Part shown: one piece after another, positions 1-8,367 of the stretch
How the letters are laid out: every line of letters starts with the position of its first letter
Numbering within the stretch: the stretch's first letter is position 1
NCBI GenBank assembly: GCA_032358255.1
Contig: JAULBX010026986.1
Location: forward strand, 1 to 41,595
Origin: Heterotrichella gracilis
Taxonomy: Eukaryota; Sar; Xanthophyceae; Tribonematales; Xanthonemataceae
Direction of reading: 5' to 3'
Length of the DNA stretch: 41,595 bases
Made by a program: the position numbers and the translations under genes
Notes under the pieces: model-generated
The model's database searches: none
The model's input: only the letters and a program-made list of their open reading frames with translations
What the model was told of the DNA's origin: nothing

Positions 1-337
1 ATCTAAAAAAAAATACCTTATAGACTTTCATTAGCTTAATGAAGACCAGAAGGGAACTTTATTATTCAACTTTATTGGTTCAATGTACACGCTACATGTA
101 TGCATTATTCATATCAAGCTTCAGTTTGTATCTTGATTGCATTAGGTTTTCAATAAGTGCAAGTTTGAATGAGGATATAACAACCTTGCTAGACCAATCA
201 GAAAATGATATTTACGATGAAGCCTGTTTTGCATAATGCAAGATGTGTTACTAACTGGAACACTGAATTGAAAAAGAAAGTTAGAAAGAAACAAATTTTT
301 GTTTTACGTTGTTAAAACGCAGCAGCAAGTTACATAT
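1..337. other. Leading region without a convincing gene
   Basis: No credible coding region is seen. A 65-codon open frame at 39-236 on the plus strand has no recognisable domain, is rich in Tyr/Ser/Cys and has no promoter-like box, so I do not call it. Near the right end lie two low-GC inverted repeats: AAACAAA/TTTGTTT at 289-304 and GTTTTA/TAAAAC at 301-318. They sit downstream of the minus-strand acetyltransferase gene and could form a weak terminator, but they lack a GC-rich stem. Confidence 0.4.
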
Positions 338-784
338 TTAAAGTGAATGATATTTCATTTTTACATGAGGGATGTTATCTTCCAGATACTCCTCCCCTGT
401 GCTTTTAAAACCCAGATCTTCGTAAAACTTAAGCAAGTACTTTTGTGCAGAGATAACAATGGCCTGGTTCTCAAATAGTTCTAAGGTTTTGGTGATGCTA
501 TACTTCATCAACTGTTTACCGAGTTCTTTTTTTCTACTTCTTGCATCAACTACCACTCTGCCAATGGCAGGTTCTTTGTAAACTAAGTTTGGTGGTAAAA
601 TGCGGCAATATGCAAGCAGTTGTTCTTCCTCTTTAAGCAAGACATGCAAAGACTGTTGATCGAGATCATCCAAATCTTGATAAGCACAATTCTGTTCAAC
701 CACAAAAACAGCATTGCGCAATTTTAAAAGCGCATATAATTCAGCTGTTGTTAATTCGTTGAATGATTTAAGATCAAAATTCAT
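338..784 (-). CDS. ElaA-like GNAT family N-acetyltransferase
   Basis: A predicted acetyl-CoA-dependent N-acetyltransferase of about 148 residues, the normal length for ElaA-type GNAT proteins. Its N-terminus reads LTTAELYALLKLRNAVFVVEQ followed by a CAYQDLDDLD stretch, which is the ElaA signature. The central GRVVVDARSRKKELGKQLM segment is the acetyl-CoA pyrophosphate-binding loop (R/Q-x-x-G-x-G/A position, with GKQL) and the LLKFYEDLGFKSTGEEYLED segment is the typical C-terminal GNAT part. I chose the ATG at 784, which lies 1 nt past the stop of the CoA-binding gene; a TTG at 799 would add five residues. It appears to be the last gene of the minus-strand run starting at 5038. The acyl acceptor is unknown. 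Confidence 0.85.
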   Translation of the reverse strand: MNFDLKSFNELTTAELYALLKLRNAVFVVEQNCAYQDLDDLDQQSLHVLLKEEEQLLAYCRILPPNLVYKEPAIGRVVVDARSRKKELGKQLMKYSITKTLELFENQAIVISAQKYLLKFYEDLGFKSTGEEYLEDNIPHVKMKYHSL

Positions 785-785
785 T

Positions 786-1148
786 TTAGTATTTACCAAT
801 GCTTAATAAAACCAAGGTACAGGCTTGCATACATTCAATTCCTTTTTTGCTGGCCTCTTCTTCAAATTCCGGATTTTCGGTACCCGGATTAAAAATGATG
901 CGTTTGGGATGTAAACTATAAATATACTCGCGCCAGGCGGCTTGATGTTGTGGTCCTACGTAAAGTGTAACAGTATCAATATCAGTTAAATGAGGCTTGT
1001 CAGTGAAAATAGTTTGTTCACCAATTTTGCCACCGCGTAAACCAATCGGATACACTGAATGGCCATGTTGAACTAAACGTTGTGTGGCTAAGTAAGCATA
1101 ACGTTCAGGGTTTGGCGATGCTCCAATAATGGCTGTTGTTTTGTTCAT
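786..1148 (-). CDS. CoA-binding protein (YccU/CoA_binding_2 family)
   Basis: A 120-residue single-domain Rossmann protein. The N-terminus TTAIIGASPNPERYAYLATQRL matches the nucleotide-binding glycine-containing loop of CoA_binding_2 proteins. The YPIGLRGGKIGEQTIF and IIFNPGTENPEFEEEASKKGIE segments are also typical of the family, whose members bind CoA like the succinyl-CoA synthetase alpha subunit N-domain but whose physiological role is unclear. Its ATG overlaps the stop of the upstream MFS gene by 4 nt (ATGA at 1145-1148), so translation is likely coupled. No catalytic function should be assumed. Confidence 0.85.
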   Translation of the reverse strand: MNKTTAIIGASPNPERYAYLATQRLVQHGHSVYPIGLRGGKIGEQTIFTDKPHLTDIDTVTLYVGPQHQAAWREYIYSLHPKRIIFNPGTENPEFEEEASKKGIECMQACTLVLLSIGKY

Positions 1149-2404
1149 GATTCGGTATAATTGAGGTCCTTATGAAACGTTTCTTTTAAATTTAGCCAGG
1201 CCATGAAGGCTAAAATGGCCACTACGATACCAACGGCAATGGCTGCTTTTTGCGAATCGGCTTTTCCGTTTACCTGAAAAAACTGTGTCTCAAAAAAACG
1301 AAACAAAAAACTCATAAATATCACTGAGCCTCTCACAAAGTTAGGAGCCGTAGTCGTGGCTGTTGAACGAATATTTGTTCCGAATAACTCCGATGCCGAG
1401 CTCATAAACACGGCCCAATACCCGGTGGCAAATCCGATGATGGATATGATCACATAATAATACAGCTCTGAAATGATCGCCATTTTAAAATAAAGTACCA
1501 CAGAGAAAGCCGTTAGCAACATAAAAACGGCCAAGGCCTTTTTTCTGCTTTTTAATAAATGGCTTAAGGTGCCGCTGGCCAGGTCGCCAATGGTGATGCC
1601 CAAATAGGCATACATTATGGACTTTCCGGCATCGGGTTTAAAATGAGTAACACCCATCGAGACAAAGATCTCCGGCGAAAAGGTGATCAAAATACCCATT
1701 ACATACCACACCGGAACGGCAATCATAATAATGCTCAGGTACTGCCCTGCCCGATGTTTATTTTTAAACAGATCTAAAAAATTTCCTTTTCGAACACCGG
1801 AATTTTTTACCGATTCAAACATGCCCGATTCCAAAACACCCACTCTTAACACCAATAAAAGGAGTCCCATGCCACCTCCAATAAAAAAACTCCAACGCCA
1901 GTTACTGATCACATCGCCCATAAAACCGGCTACCACGGCACCAAACACGCCAACTGTGGCAACGATCATAGTGCCTATGCCTCTTCGTTCTTTAGTCATG
2001 GTTTCGCTCACCAATGTTATTCCGGCACCTAATTCACCGGCTAATCCAAATCCGGAAATAAAGCGCAATACCGCATACGATTCAACAGAAGTGACCATGC
2101 CATTTAAAATATTGGCCAGCGAATACATGAGAATGGATCCAAAGAGTACTGACAATCGGCCTTTTTTATCTCCCAGAATGCCCCAAAATAACCCGCCAAT
2201 GAGCATGCCACCCATTTGCCAGTTGAGTAAGGACATGCCTATATTCTTTAAATTTTCGGCACTGGCATTGGCTCCCAGTATTTCAGTAAGACTGTCTTTT
2301 CTTTCTACACTAAAAAGGACAAGATCATAGATATCAACAAAATAGCCTAAGGAAGCAACAATGATGATCTTATTTAAAGAGGCCCGCGAATGCGCTTTGG
2401 TCAT
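1145..2404 (-). CDS. MFS transporter, metabolite:H+ symporter-like
   Basis: A 419-residue polytopic inner-membrane protein with about 12 hydrophobic segments. The loop between the second and third segments carries GDKKGR, the major facilitator motif A, and the RFISGFGLAGELGAG segment matches the fourth helix of sugar and carboxylate symporters. The sequence most resembles the metabolite:H+ symporter/proline-betaine branch, so a small organic acid or osmolyte is a reasonable guess, but the substrate cannot be read from the sequence. The ATG at 2404 starts 2 nt after the stop of the protease gene. It overlaps the next gene by 4 nt. Confidence 0.85.
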   Translation of the reverse strand: MTKAHSRASLNKIIIVASLGYFVDIYDLVLFSVERKDSLTEILGANASAENLKNIGMSLLNWQMGGMLIGGLFWGILGDKKGRLSVLFGSILMYSLANILNGMVTSVESYAVLRFISGFGLAGELGAGITLVSETMTKERRGIGTMIVATVGVFGAVVAGFMGDVISNWRWSFFIGGGMGLLLLVLRVGVLESGMFESVKNSGVRKGNFLDLFKNKHRAGQYLSIIMIAVPVWYVMGILITFSPEIFVSMGVTHFKPDAGKSIMYAYLGITIGDLASGTLSHLLKSRKKALAVFMLLTAFSVVLYFKMAIISELYYYVIISIIGFATGYWAVFMSSASELFGTNIRSTATTTAPNFVRGSVIFMSFLFRFFETQFFQVNGKADSQKAAIAVGIVVAILAFMAWLNLKETFHKDLNYTES

Positions 2405-2406
2405 AC

Positions 2407-4332
2407 TTACTGTTTAAGAAATTTTTTAGTGAGTGTGCCTTTGGAAGTACTCACTTTGATCAGATACACATAATCGGGAAAATAAGACATATCGAAATAC
2501 GAGGTGTATTGATCTTTTGGCAGATCCATCTTAACCATCCCTCTTCCCACATAATCAACAATTTCAATATTTATGTAATCGTAATTCAATTTCTTTAATA
2601 CCAATTGAAGCTCAGAGGTGCTTGGATCAACATACACATTAAAATCAAAACTCTCTTCGGGTTCTGCTGAAATAAAAGGACTTAAAGTAACACTTTGAGC
2701 TGTTTTGCATCGGCTTAAGATATCGGTATTTGGGTTTAAACTGCTTTGTTCAAAATAGGATGATTTTGAAAAGCGGAGTTTGTCATATTTTCCACTCAAA
2801 CTAAAAGTATAGGCGCCCTTAAAATTCGTCAAGGTGGAATCTTTGATGTTTAATACAGAATCAATCACACAGATCACTTTAATTCCCTCATGATCTGATT
2901 CGCCTTTAAGAAAAGCAAATCCACTTAACGTATTTGTTAAGGTGGTATAACATACCTTTGGCAAACCCCATCCACCAGAGTTATTTGGTTGACAGGCATT
3001 GCTGGCCGATTTTTTAAGTCGGTCTAATACCGTGTGATTATTGAGAGATTTATTTGCCTGCCAATAACAAGCCACGGCGCCCGCTAAAATTGGTGTAGCG
3101 AAAGAAGTTCCACTTCCGGGATAACAGTCGTAATTACCGTCAGATATCCATGCAGCAAGGCCTCTGGCAACCAGATCGGGTTTTATGCGTCCATCGGATG
3201 TTGGTCCAATTCCACTAAATGCTACTACATTTTCGAGACTATCGATAGCACCAACTGCACAAATACTATCGGCATCAGCCGCTACAGAAATGTATTTCCA
3301 GCTTTGCTGCCCTTCATTTCCGGCTGCATTTAATACAAATAAACCTTTTCTTGCAGCCATGGTGGAAGCGATGCTCATTGGAGCTGTTTTACCATTGAGT
3401 GTGGCATAAGAATGATCTTGAGAAGAGACATCAAATTGGGTGTATCCTAATGATGTAGTAAGAATATCGGCACCAACACTGTCTGCAAATTCTGCCCCTC
3501 GTATCCAATTGTATTCTTCTGTAATGGTTTCACTGCCTCCGTCTTCGGTACGCAATAACCAATACTTGGCCATGGGTGCTGAACCTAAAATACGTCCGGG
3601 TTTATTAGCTGCCAAACAAGACAAAACCATGGTACCATGTTGGCTACCGTAATAAGCATGGGCGGTGCCATTTACGAAGTCACGGGTGCCAATAATTCCA
3701 CCGTTATTGCGAAGTGAATCAAATACTTCGTGCTTATCCACGTTTAAAAATCCGGCATCTAAAACGGCAATGGTCATGCCCTGCCCTCTGTATCCCTGTT
3801 CATGCAAACAGATCACATTGAGCTGATGATTTTGCCAATATGATCCACCATAATTATAGGTACCTGAAGTATTACTTGAAGTACTTGGTTTAGAAGAACC
3901 GGGTACGGGTACATATTCTTGTGGCATTGAAATATCTAATTTCATGCGTTTAACTCTGGATGTGTCACTGACAAAAGAAAAGTTATGAATGGTTGACAAG
4001 GCGGTAACAGCTAAGGTTTTATTTGGAACAGAGACCACTACCCCATTGAGCCATTTAGAAGCATACACCACGGTGACATCGGCCACATTTTCAATTTGCG
4101 CTATGTAAGAAGGATTAACCGGCAGATCGGTTTGATCGATGGGAATGGCATACGTTGCCCTTCGTGCAATGGCTTGTGGACTTAAAAAGGCAGAAGGTGT
4201 GCTAATGGAATATGGGGTGCCGTTTTTATCCGTTAATTTTACCCAGTATCTTACCTGGGCAAAAGAAGACCATGATGAGAACAGAAAAATAAAACTAATT
4301 ATAAAAAGGGAGAGACGTTTATTCAAATCCAT
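2407..4332 (-). CDS. S8 subtilisin-like serine protease with T9SS sorting domain
   Basis: A secreted subtilase of about 641 residues. The signal peptide (LSLFIISFIFLFSSWSSFAQ) is followed by a propeptide-like region (about 27-110) with the RYWVKLTDKNGTPYS and DLPVNPSYI segments common to Bacteroidota subtilases. The catalytic triad is visible: Asp192 in AVLDAGF, His232 in HGTMV and Ser410 in GTSFATP; the oxyanion Asn is about 339 (AAGNEG). The C-terminal about 80 residues end in VYLIKVSTSKGTLTKKFLKQ, a T9SS type A sorting domain, so the enzyme should be exported and attached or released at the surface. I chose the ATG at 4332 because it begins right before the signal peptide; it overlaps the upstream lipoprotein gene by 14 nt. 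Longer in-frame starts upstream would precede the basic n-region. Confidence 0.92.
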   Translation of the reverse strand: MDLNKRLSLFIISFIFLFSSWSSFAQVRYWVKLTDKNGTPYSISTPSAFLSPQAIARRATYAIPIDQTDLPVNPSYIAQIENVADVTVVYASKWLNGVVVSVPNKTLAVTALSTIHNFSFVSDTSRVKRMKLDISMPQEYVPVPGSSKPSTSSNTSGTYNYGGSYWQNHQLNVICLHEQGYRGQGMTIAVLDAGFLNVDKHEVFDSLRNNGGIIGTRDFVNGTAHAYYGSQHGTMVLSCLAANKPGRILGSAPMAKYWLLRTEDGGSETITEEYNWIRGAEFADSVGADILTTSLGYTQFDVSSQDHSYATLNGKTAPMSIASTMAARKGLFVLNAAGNEGQQSWKYISVAADADSICAVGAIDSLENVVAFSGIGPTSDGRIKPDLVARGLAAWISDGNYDCYPGSGTSFATPILAGAVACYWQANKSLNNHTVLDRLKKSASNACQPNNSGGWGLPKVCYTTLTNTLSGFAFLKGESDHEGIKVICVIDSVLNIKDSTLTNFKGAYTFSLSGKYDKLRFSKSSYFEQSSLNPNTDILSRCKTAQSVTLSPFISAEPEESFDFNVYVDPSTSELQLVLKKLNYDYINIEIVDYVGRGMVKMDLPKDQYTSYFDMSYFPDYVYLIKVSTSKGTLTKKFLKQ

Positions 4333-5038
4333 ATGCATACAACGTTTGTTTGTAAATAATTCCTTGTTCAATTCGATCAGTCACCGGAACATTTGGAAGG
4401 ATGTTATTTGATTGAAGATCGCTCATTTCACGGTAAACCAATCCAACGCCCTTGGCATATTTTTCTGAATAAACCTGATGGCTGATCAAGGTTATTATTT
4501 CTTTTTGTTTTACCTTCAGTACTTTACTGAGATTAATGGTACCAATTGTTTCAGTCTTATCAATGTAGTCGTAATAATAATTTTGTTCTCCCAACGAATT
4601 AAACGCATTGCCATTCCAGGTGCTTTTTTCTTGGACAGGAAAAACAAGTTTGGTAAAACGTAGATTAGACTCTACCACCTGAATGGATGATTGATTGTAA
4701 CTAAGTGTCCACACCTCTTTTATTTTCCAGGGCATGTTATCATAGGACACCGTTGGATCAAATTTTTTAATGGATCGTTCAATTTTAATGGCCGGTTTAC
4801 CCAAATTGTCGGTAAATTCTTCTATCAATTTTTCTTTGATGCGGTATTTGTAAACCAGGGTATCTTTGCTTAGATCGGTATAAATGGTGCTATCTACATC
4901 GTAAATAACAAATTTGCCAATGTCTGTGGGATAATACGCTGTGCCTAGATCGATTGGTGCTGCTGTATTAGAATCTTCTTTTGTGCAAGAGCAAAAAAGA
5001 AAAGAAAAAAACACGAAGATCAATACGAAGCGATTCAT
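4319..5038 (-). CDS. Hypothetical lipoprotein
   Basis: A 239-residue protein with a lipoprotein signal: a hydrophobic stretch ending in FLFCSCTKEDS, with the lipidated Cys about residue 19. The mature part is mostly beta-strand-like, with the repeated pattern of a DUF-type lipocalin-like or clamp fold (YPTDIGKFVIYDVDST, PVQEKSTWNGNAFNSLG). I do not recognise a named family. It heads the minus-strand run and overlaps the T9SS protease gene by 14 nt, so the two are probably cotranscribed. A near-consensus -7 box (TATCTTTA) lies 5 nt before its ATG at 5045-5052. The location is predicted to be the outer membrane, facing either side. Confidence 0.75.
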   Translation of the reverse strand: MNRFVLIFVFFSFLFCSCTKEDSNTAAPIDLGTAYYPTDIGKFVIYDVDSTIYTDLSKDTLVYKYRIKEKLIEEFTDNLGKPAIKIERSIKKFDPTVSYDNMPWKIKEVWTLSYNQSSIQVVESNLRFTKLVFPVQEKSTWNGNAFNSLGEQNYYYDYIDKTETIGTINLSKVLKVKQKEIITLISHQVYSEKYAKGVGLVYREMSDLQSNNILPNVPVTDRIEQGIIYKQTLYAYGFE

Positions 5039-5122
5039 TGTTTTAAAGATACAAAAAAAGCAAACAAACCAAGGATCTTATAAAAGCAGATTAAAATTAT
5101 AAAATGTTAATTTTTCGGCCAT

Positions 5123-5980
5123 TTAAAATCCATACCCTTTATGGGTTTTGGTAAATTCATCGGCTTCAAAACTTGGATTAACCTGCAAGAAATGATAGTT
5201 GTATTCTTCAAATAATCCTTTATCGTCAGATACTTTCATGCTGACAGGTAAAAAGTACAATTTATCAATATAAAGGGTTACGCTGCGGCAGTACCAATTT
5301 GGGATCTTGATCACCTGACCTTTTTTAAGAATATCGAAATAATCTTTAAACTTTGGATTTTTTTCGAGGATCATGTATTCAGCGATATTGTGTTTACGGG
5401 CAATGGAAGTAATGCTTTCGCCTTCGCCAATGGTATAATCCACGTATTTAAAATCCTTGTTATTGATCTCAATTTTATAACAAGGTCTGTTATTCATGCG
5501 TTCTTCACCCTCTAAGGTAAAAACTTCATCAAACTTTGGTCCTAATTTATCAACGATGTTTTGAATGATGTGTGCCAGGTAATCGTATCCCATTTCATTT
5601 AAGGTATGGTGTTGATCCTGACGCATCAGATCTCCCATTGGATCTAAATTCAGATTAAAAAACGAATAGGCATTTGGTTTCACGAGGGCTTTTCCGTTGT
5701 TGGTTCCTTGCACCCATAAAACCTCAATTCCTTTGATATAAAGATAAATTTGTCGGGGGTTCTTGTTAAATTTCACCGCACTTTCGTAGAAGTTAAATCC
5801 TTTTCTTCCTCTTTCGGTAATTTTAAGATGATACTTTAAGCTTTTTACATCCTTGATGGCTTTAAGGCTTTTTGTCATTACCTCCTTGCAATTCAATTCT
5901 TTGTGTTGAGAAAGTGAAGTAAAAAAGCTCAGAATAAAAATGAGACTGAATGTAAAGTAGGTGTTAATTCGTTTTTTCAT
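5123..5980 (-). CDS. DUF1571 protein with an internal LysM domain
   Basis: A 285-residue exported protein. After a signal peptide (KKRINTYFTFSLIFILSFFTSLSQ) comes a DUF1571-like segment (about 30-180) of the LolA/outer-membrane lipoprotein-sorting superfamily appearance, with LKYHLKITERGRKGF and YLYIKGIEVLWVQGTN. Residues about 182-228 form a LysM module: YTIGEGESITSIARKHNIAEY and GQVIKIPNW. The DUF1571 fold then resumes with VTLYIDKLYFLPVSMKVSDDKG and FEEYNYHFLQVNPSFEADEFT. LysM usually binds peptidoglycan, so a periplasmic wall-associated role is plausible. I start at the ATG at 5980, 9 nt after a perfect -7 box; ten extra in-frame codons upstream would lie in the promoter. Divergent from the HU-SPOR gene. 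Confidence 0.8.
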   Translation of the reverse strand: MKKRINTYFTFSLIFILSFFTSLSQHKELNCKEVMTKSLKAIKDVKSLKYHLKITERGRKGFNFYESAVKFNKNPRQIYLYIKGIEVLWVQGTNNGKALVKPNAYSFFNLNLDPMGDLMRQDQHHTLNEMGYDYLAHIIQNIVDKLGPKFDEVFTLEGEERMNNRPCYKIEINNKDFKYVDYTIGEGESITSIARKHNIAEYMILEKNPKFKDYFDILKKGQVIKIPNWYCRSVTLYIDKLYFLPVSMKVSDDKGLFEEYNYHFLQVNPSFEADEFTKTHKGYGF

Positions 5981-5989
5981 AAAGAAAGG

Positions 5990-5997
5990 CAAAAATA
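5990..5997 (-). promoter_or_regulatory. Bacteroidota -7 box (TATTTTTG) upstream of the DUF1571/LysM gene
   Basis: On the minus strand the sequence is TATTTTTG, a perfect match to the TAnnTTTG -7 element used by the Bacteroidota primary sigma factor. It ends 9 nt before the chosen ATG at 5980. No convincing -33 TTTG element is visible, so the assignment rests on the box and its position. Confidence 0.5.
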
Positions 5998-6089
5998 ATA
6001 TAATAGCCACAATACCAAGGCCTTTTAAAATAAATTAATAAAAAGTTACCTACAAGCGCTTTACATTCTTTATATTTGAAACAGAAGCG

Positions 6090-6097
6090 TAAATTTG
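6090..6097 (+). promoter_or_regulatory. -7 box (TAAATTTG) upstream of the HU-SPOR gene
   Basis: Perfect TAnnTTTG element 13 nt before the GTG start at 6111. It lies back to back with the minus-strand box at 5990-5997, so the 130-bp region between the two genes is a divergent promoter. Confidence 0.5.
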
Positions 6098-6110
6098 CGA
6101 GGCATAGAAA

Positions 6111-7187
6111 GTGAACGTTCAACAAATCATCATAAAAGGCATTAAAGAACAATTGTTCGGTCATAACTACCTGGTTTTGCCCGGTTTTGGTGGTTTTGTG
6201 CTTAAGTCACGACCTTCTCATTTTTCTGCTTCGGGCGGTTCTCTTTTACCACCATCAAAAACACTTAGTTTTAATTCTCAGCTGAAACAAAACGATGGTA
6301 TTATGGTATTTTGGCTTCAGCAGCGATTGAATTGCAGCGCTCAGGAAGCCCTCATTCATTTAACAGAGTTTACCGCATTTTGTTCGGGAGTTTTGACTGC
6401 CAAACGCCGACTCACGATTGATGGATTGGGATTTTTTTACGTCGATTTTGAAAACAATATTTGTTTTGAACCACAACAGGATGCCAATTTTTTAAGTGAC
6501 AGTTTTGGTTTGATGCCTTTAAGTCTGAGACCTATTGAGGCAACTGAAACAACTAAGATCAAAGAAGCAGATGCAATTAAAACATCTCTTTTTGTAGACC
6601 GCAGAATCGCCAGCGAAGAAATTCAACCGACCATTAGCCGTTCTAAACGTCATTTTAAACAATACATCAACCCCCTCATTGTGGCTGCACTGAGTATCAG
6701 TCTTTTGATCTTGATCATTACTAATTCAAGATCCACAGGGGTATTGTATGCTTCTATGTTTGGCACATCAACGAGTGGACTGTATACCCCACAAAACTAT
6801 TCCGATCTTGCTTTGCACCCAACAACTTCCTCTAACACAGCCTACGTGGCCGATGCGAATGGTATTGCGACACTGGCCCTTTCAGAAAATAAAGTGCTTT
6901 CGGTGATGGCCATTGAAAACAAAGGATTAAGTTCAGTCAACAATTCAAATTACACCAGCAAACAAGGCTACGAAATTGTGTTAGGATGTTTTACGGTGCG
7001 TTCAAATGCCGAGCGAATGAATAAAGGCTTAATGGCCCAAAACATTCGCAGTTCAATTTCTCCTAAAAACAACAAAGGTATGTATGTGATCAGTGATGGA
7101 AACTACAGAAGTAAAGAAGAAGCAGTTCAACGATTGCAAGAAATAAAAGTGCTTTTTCCCAAAGCATGGATCAAAAAAGCTGAGTAA
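6111..7187 (+). CDS. HU-CCDC81/SPOR domain membrane protein, probable divisome or peptidoglycan-binding factor
   Basis: A 358-residue bitopic protein. Residues 1-120 show the N-terminal HU-like fold of Bacteroidota SPOR proteins (LVLPGFGGFVLKSRPSHF, then LKQNDGIMVFWLQQRLNCS, then LTIDGLGFFYVDFENNI). A single membrane helix spans about 187-205. Residues about 285-357 form a SPOR domain (YEIVLGCFTVRSNAERMNKGL, then YVISDGNYRSKEEAVQRL), which binds glycan strands stripped of stem peptides at the septum. The orientation puts the HU-like part in the cytoplasm and SPOR in the periplasm. The start is a GTG at 6111; no in-frame ATG upstream fits. What the HU-like part binds is not known from sequence. 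Confidence 0.85.
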   Translation: MNVQQIIIKGIKEQLFGHNYLVLPGFGGFVLKSRPSHFSASGGSLLPPSKTLSFNSQLKQNDGIMVFWLQQRLNCSAQEALIHLTEFTAFCSGVLTAKRRLTIDGLGFFYVDFENNICFEPQQDANFLSDSFGLMPLSLRPIEATETTKIKEADAIKTSLFVDRRIASEEIQPTISRSKRHFKQYINPLIVAALSISLLILIITNSRSTGVLYASMFGTSTSGLYTPQNYSDLALHPTTSSNTAYVADANGIATLALSENKVLSVMAIENKGLSSVNNSNYTSKQGYEIVLGCFTVRSNAERMNKGLMAQNIRSSISPKNNKGMYVISDGNYRSKEEAVQRLQEIKVLFPKAWIKKAE

Positions 7188-7248
7188 TTTCTTACGAAGC
7201 AAAATCAACAGAATTATCTGAAGAAAATCGTCTACTAAGAACAGGAAC

Positions 7249-7779
7249 TTAGGTTCTTCGGCGTTTATAGATATAAACGGCAACCAGGAGGCTAAGCGCA
7301 AAAATAACCAGACCTAATAGTCCCCAGGCCATGCCGGTGCTTGATTTTAGCACCACCAAAAAAACAATGGCTACTAATAAAACGGTGGCCAATTCGTTCA
7401 GTAATCGTAATTTGAAAGAGCTCAATTTAAAAATATCCTTCTTTTGTTGAGACAGAATACCTTGACAAGCCAAGTGATATAAGGTGAGTGCAAAAACGGC
7501 AAAGAGTTTTAACCACATCCAGGGCAAACTGAGATAGGCCGGGTTTATCACTAACATCCAAAAACCAAAAATATAGGTACCAATCATGGCCGGCCAGCCA
7601 ATAATGTACCAGAGTTTTTTCTGCATCAGTAATAACTGCGTGGTTAGGATCGATCTATCGGGTTGTTGTTTGCCTTGGGCTTCGGAGGTATAAATAAATA
7701 GGCGCACAATGTAAAACAAGGCCGCAAACCAACTAACTACAAAAATAATGTGAATTGATTTTACATATAAAAAATCCAT
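7249..7779 (-). CDS. hemJ: Protoporphyrinogen oxidase HemJ-like (UPF0093/CopD-related membrane protein)
   Basis: A 176-residue protein with about four to five membrane helices. The N-terminal FLYVKSIHIIFVVSWFAALFY carries the conserved His10 and an Arg at about 26 (YIVRLFIY); the second conserved region is LPWMWLKLFAVF with the Trp and Lys typical of HemJ. HemJ oxidises protoporphyrinogen IX to protoporphyrin IX in haem synthesis in many bacteria lacking HemG/HemY. The related CopD copper family is longer, so HemJ is preferred. The ATG at 7779 is used; a TTG two codons upstream is less likely. It faces the HU-SPOR gene convergently and fits an aerobe that also carries heme A synthase at 38655-39737. 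Confidence 0.8.
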   Translation of the reverse strand: MDFLYVKSIHIIFVVSWFAALFYIVRLFIYTSEAQGKQQPDRSILTTQLLLMQKKLWYIIGWPAMIGTYIFGFWMLVINPAYLSLPWMWLKLFAVFALTLYHLACQGILSQQKKDIFKLSSFKLRLLNELATVLLVAIVFLVVLKSSTGMAWGLLGLVIFALSLLVAVYIYKRRRT

Positions 7780-7802
7780 GACCAAAAGTAAGCTATTATC
7801 GT

Positions 7803-7810
7803 TAAATTTG
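7803..7810 (+). promoter_or_regulatory. -7 box (TAAATTTG) upstream of the acyl-CoA thioesterase
   Basis: Perfect TAnnTTTG element 16 nt before the ATG at 7827. No clear -33 element is seen. Confidence 0.5.
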
Positions 7811-7826
7811 CACTCTTATTCTACTT

Positions 7827-8351
7827 ATGAAAGCTAAAACCCCGTCACAATCAGCCACCATTAATACCGAAGTCGTTTTACCAAATGACACGAATCATGT
7901 TGGAAATCTTTTTGGAGGAAAATTAATGCAATGGGTTGACATTACTGCCGCCATTGCCGCTCAGCGTCATTGTGGTCGTGTGGTAGTAACTGCGGCCATC
8001 AATCATGTTTCATTTGATAACCCTATCAAACAAAACAGCATTGTGACCTTAGATGCTAAAGTGAGCCGGGCCTTTAGCAGCAGTATGGAAATTTACGTGG
8101 ATGTATTTGTTGAAAATCCATCAACAGGTGTAAAAACAAAATGTAACGAAGCTATATTGACCTTTGTGGCCATCGATCAGAATGGATCACCCCTACCCGT
8201 TCCACCTTTAGAACCTGAAACGGAATTAGAAAAAAAGCGCTTTGAAGGAGCCTTGAGAAGAAGACAATTGTCTTTGGTGATTGCCGGAAGAATGAAAGCC
8301 AATGAGGCCACCGAATTGAAGGCTTTGTTCTTTGATGAACCTACCAAATAA
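7827..8351 (+). CDS. Acyl-CoA thioesterase, hotdog fold (YciA/BACH type)
   Basis: A 174-residue cytoplasmic hotdog-fold thioesterase that hydrolyses acyl-CoA to free acid and CoA. The active-site segment NDTNHVGNLFGGKLMQWVD contains the conserved Asn/His/Gly...Asp arrangement of the cytosolic acyl-CoA hydrolase family, and VVTAAINHVSFDNPIKQ is the second conserved strand region. The C-terminal tail (KKRFEGALRRRQLSLVIAGRMK) is charged, as in family members from Bacteroidota. It stands alone on the plus strand between two minus-strand genes. Chain-length preference cannot be judged. Confidence 0.88.
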   Translation: MKAKTPSQSATINTEVVLPNDTNHVGNLFGGKLMQWVDITAAIAAQRHCGRVVVTAAINHVSFDNPIKQNSIVTLDAKVSRAFSSSMEIYVDVFVENPSTGVKTKCNEAILTFVAIDQNGSPLPVPPLEPETELEKKRFEGALRRRQLSLVIAGRMKANEATELKALFFDEPTK

Positions 8352-8367
8352 TAAAGGGATTTAAACA

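Noticed and set aside
39-236. 65-codon plus-strand open frame at the window start
   Set aside because: No domain, no start context and no -7 box; composition does not resemble neighbouring proteins.
1683-2330. 215-codon plus-strand open frame antisense to the MFS gene
   Set aside because: It mirrors the MFS codons, is Pro/Thr/Met rich and has no recognisable domain; a shadow of the real gene.
7237-7258. AAGAAC/GTTCTT inverted repeat as a terminator between the HU-SPOR and hemJ genes
   Set aside because: Short AT-rich stem overlapping the hemJ coding end, with no T run on either side.
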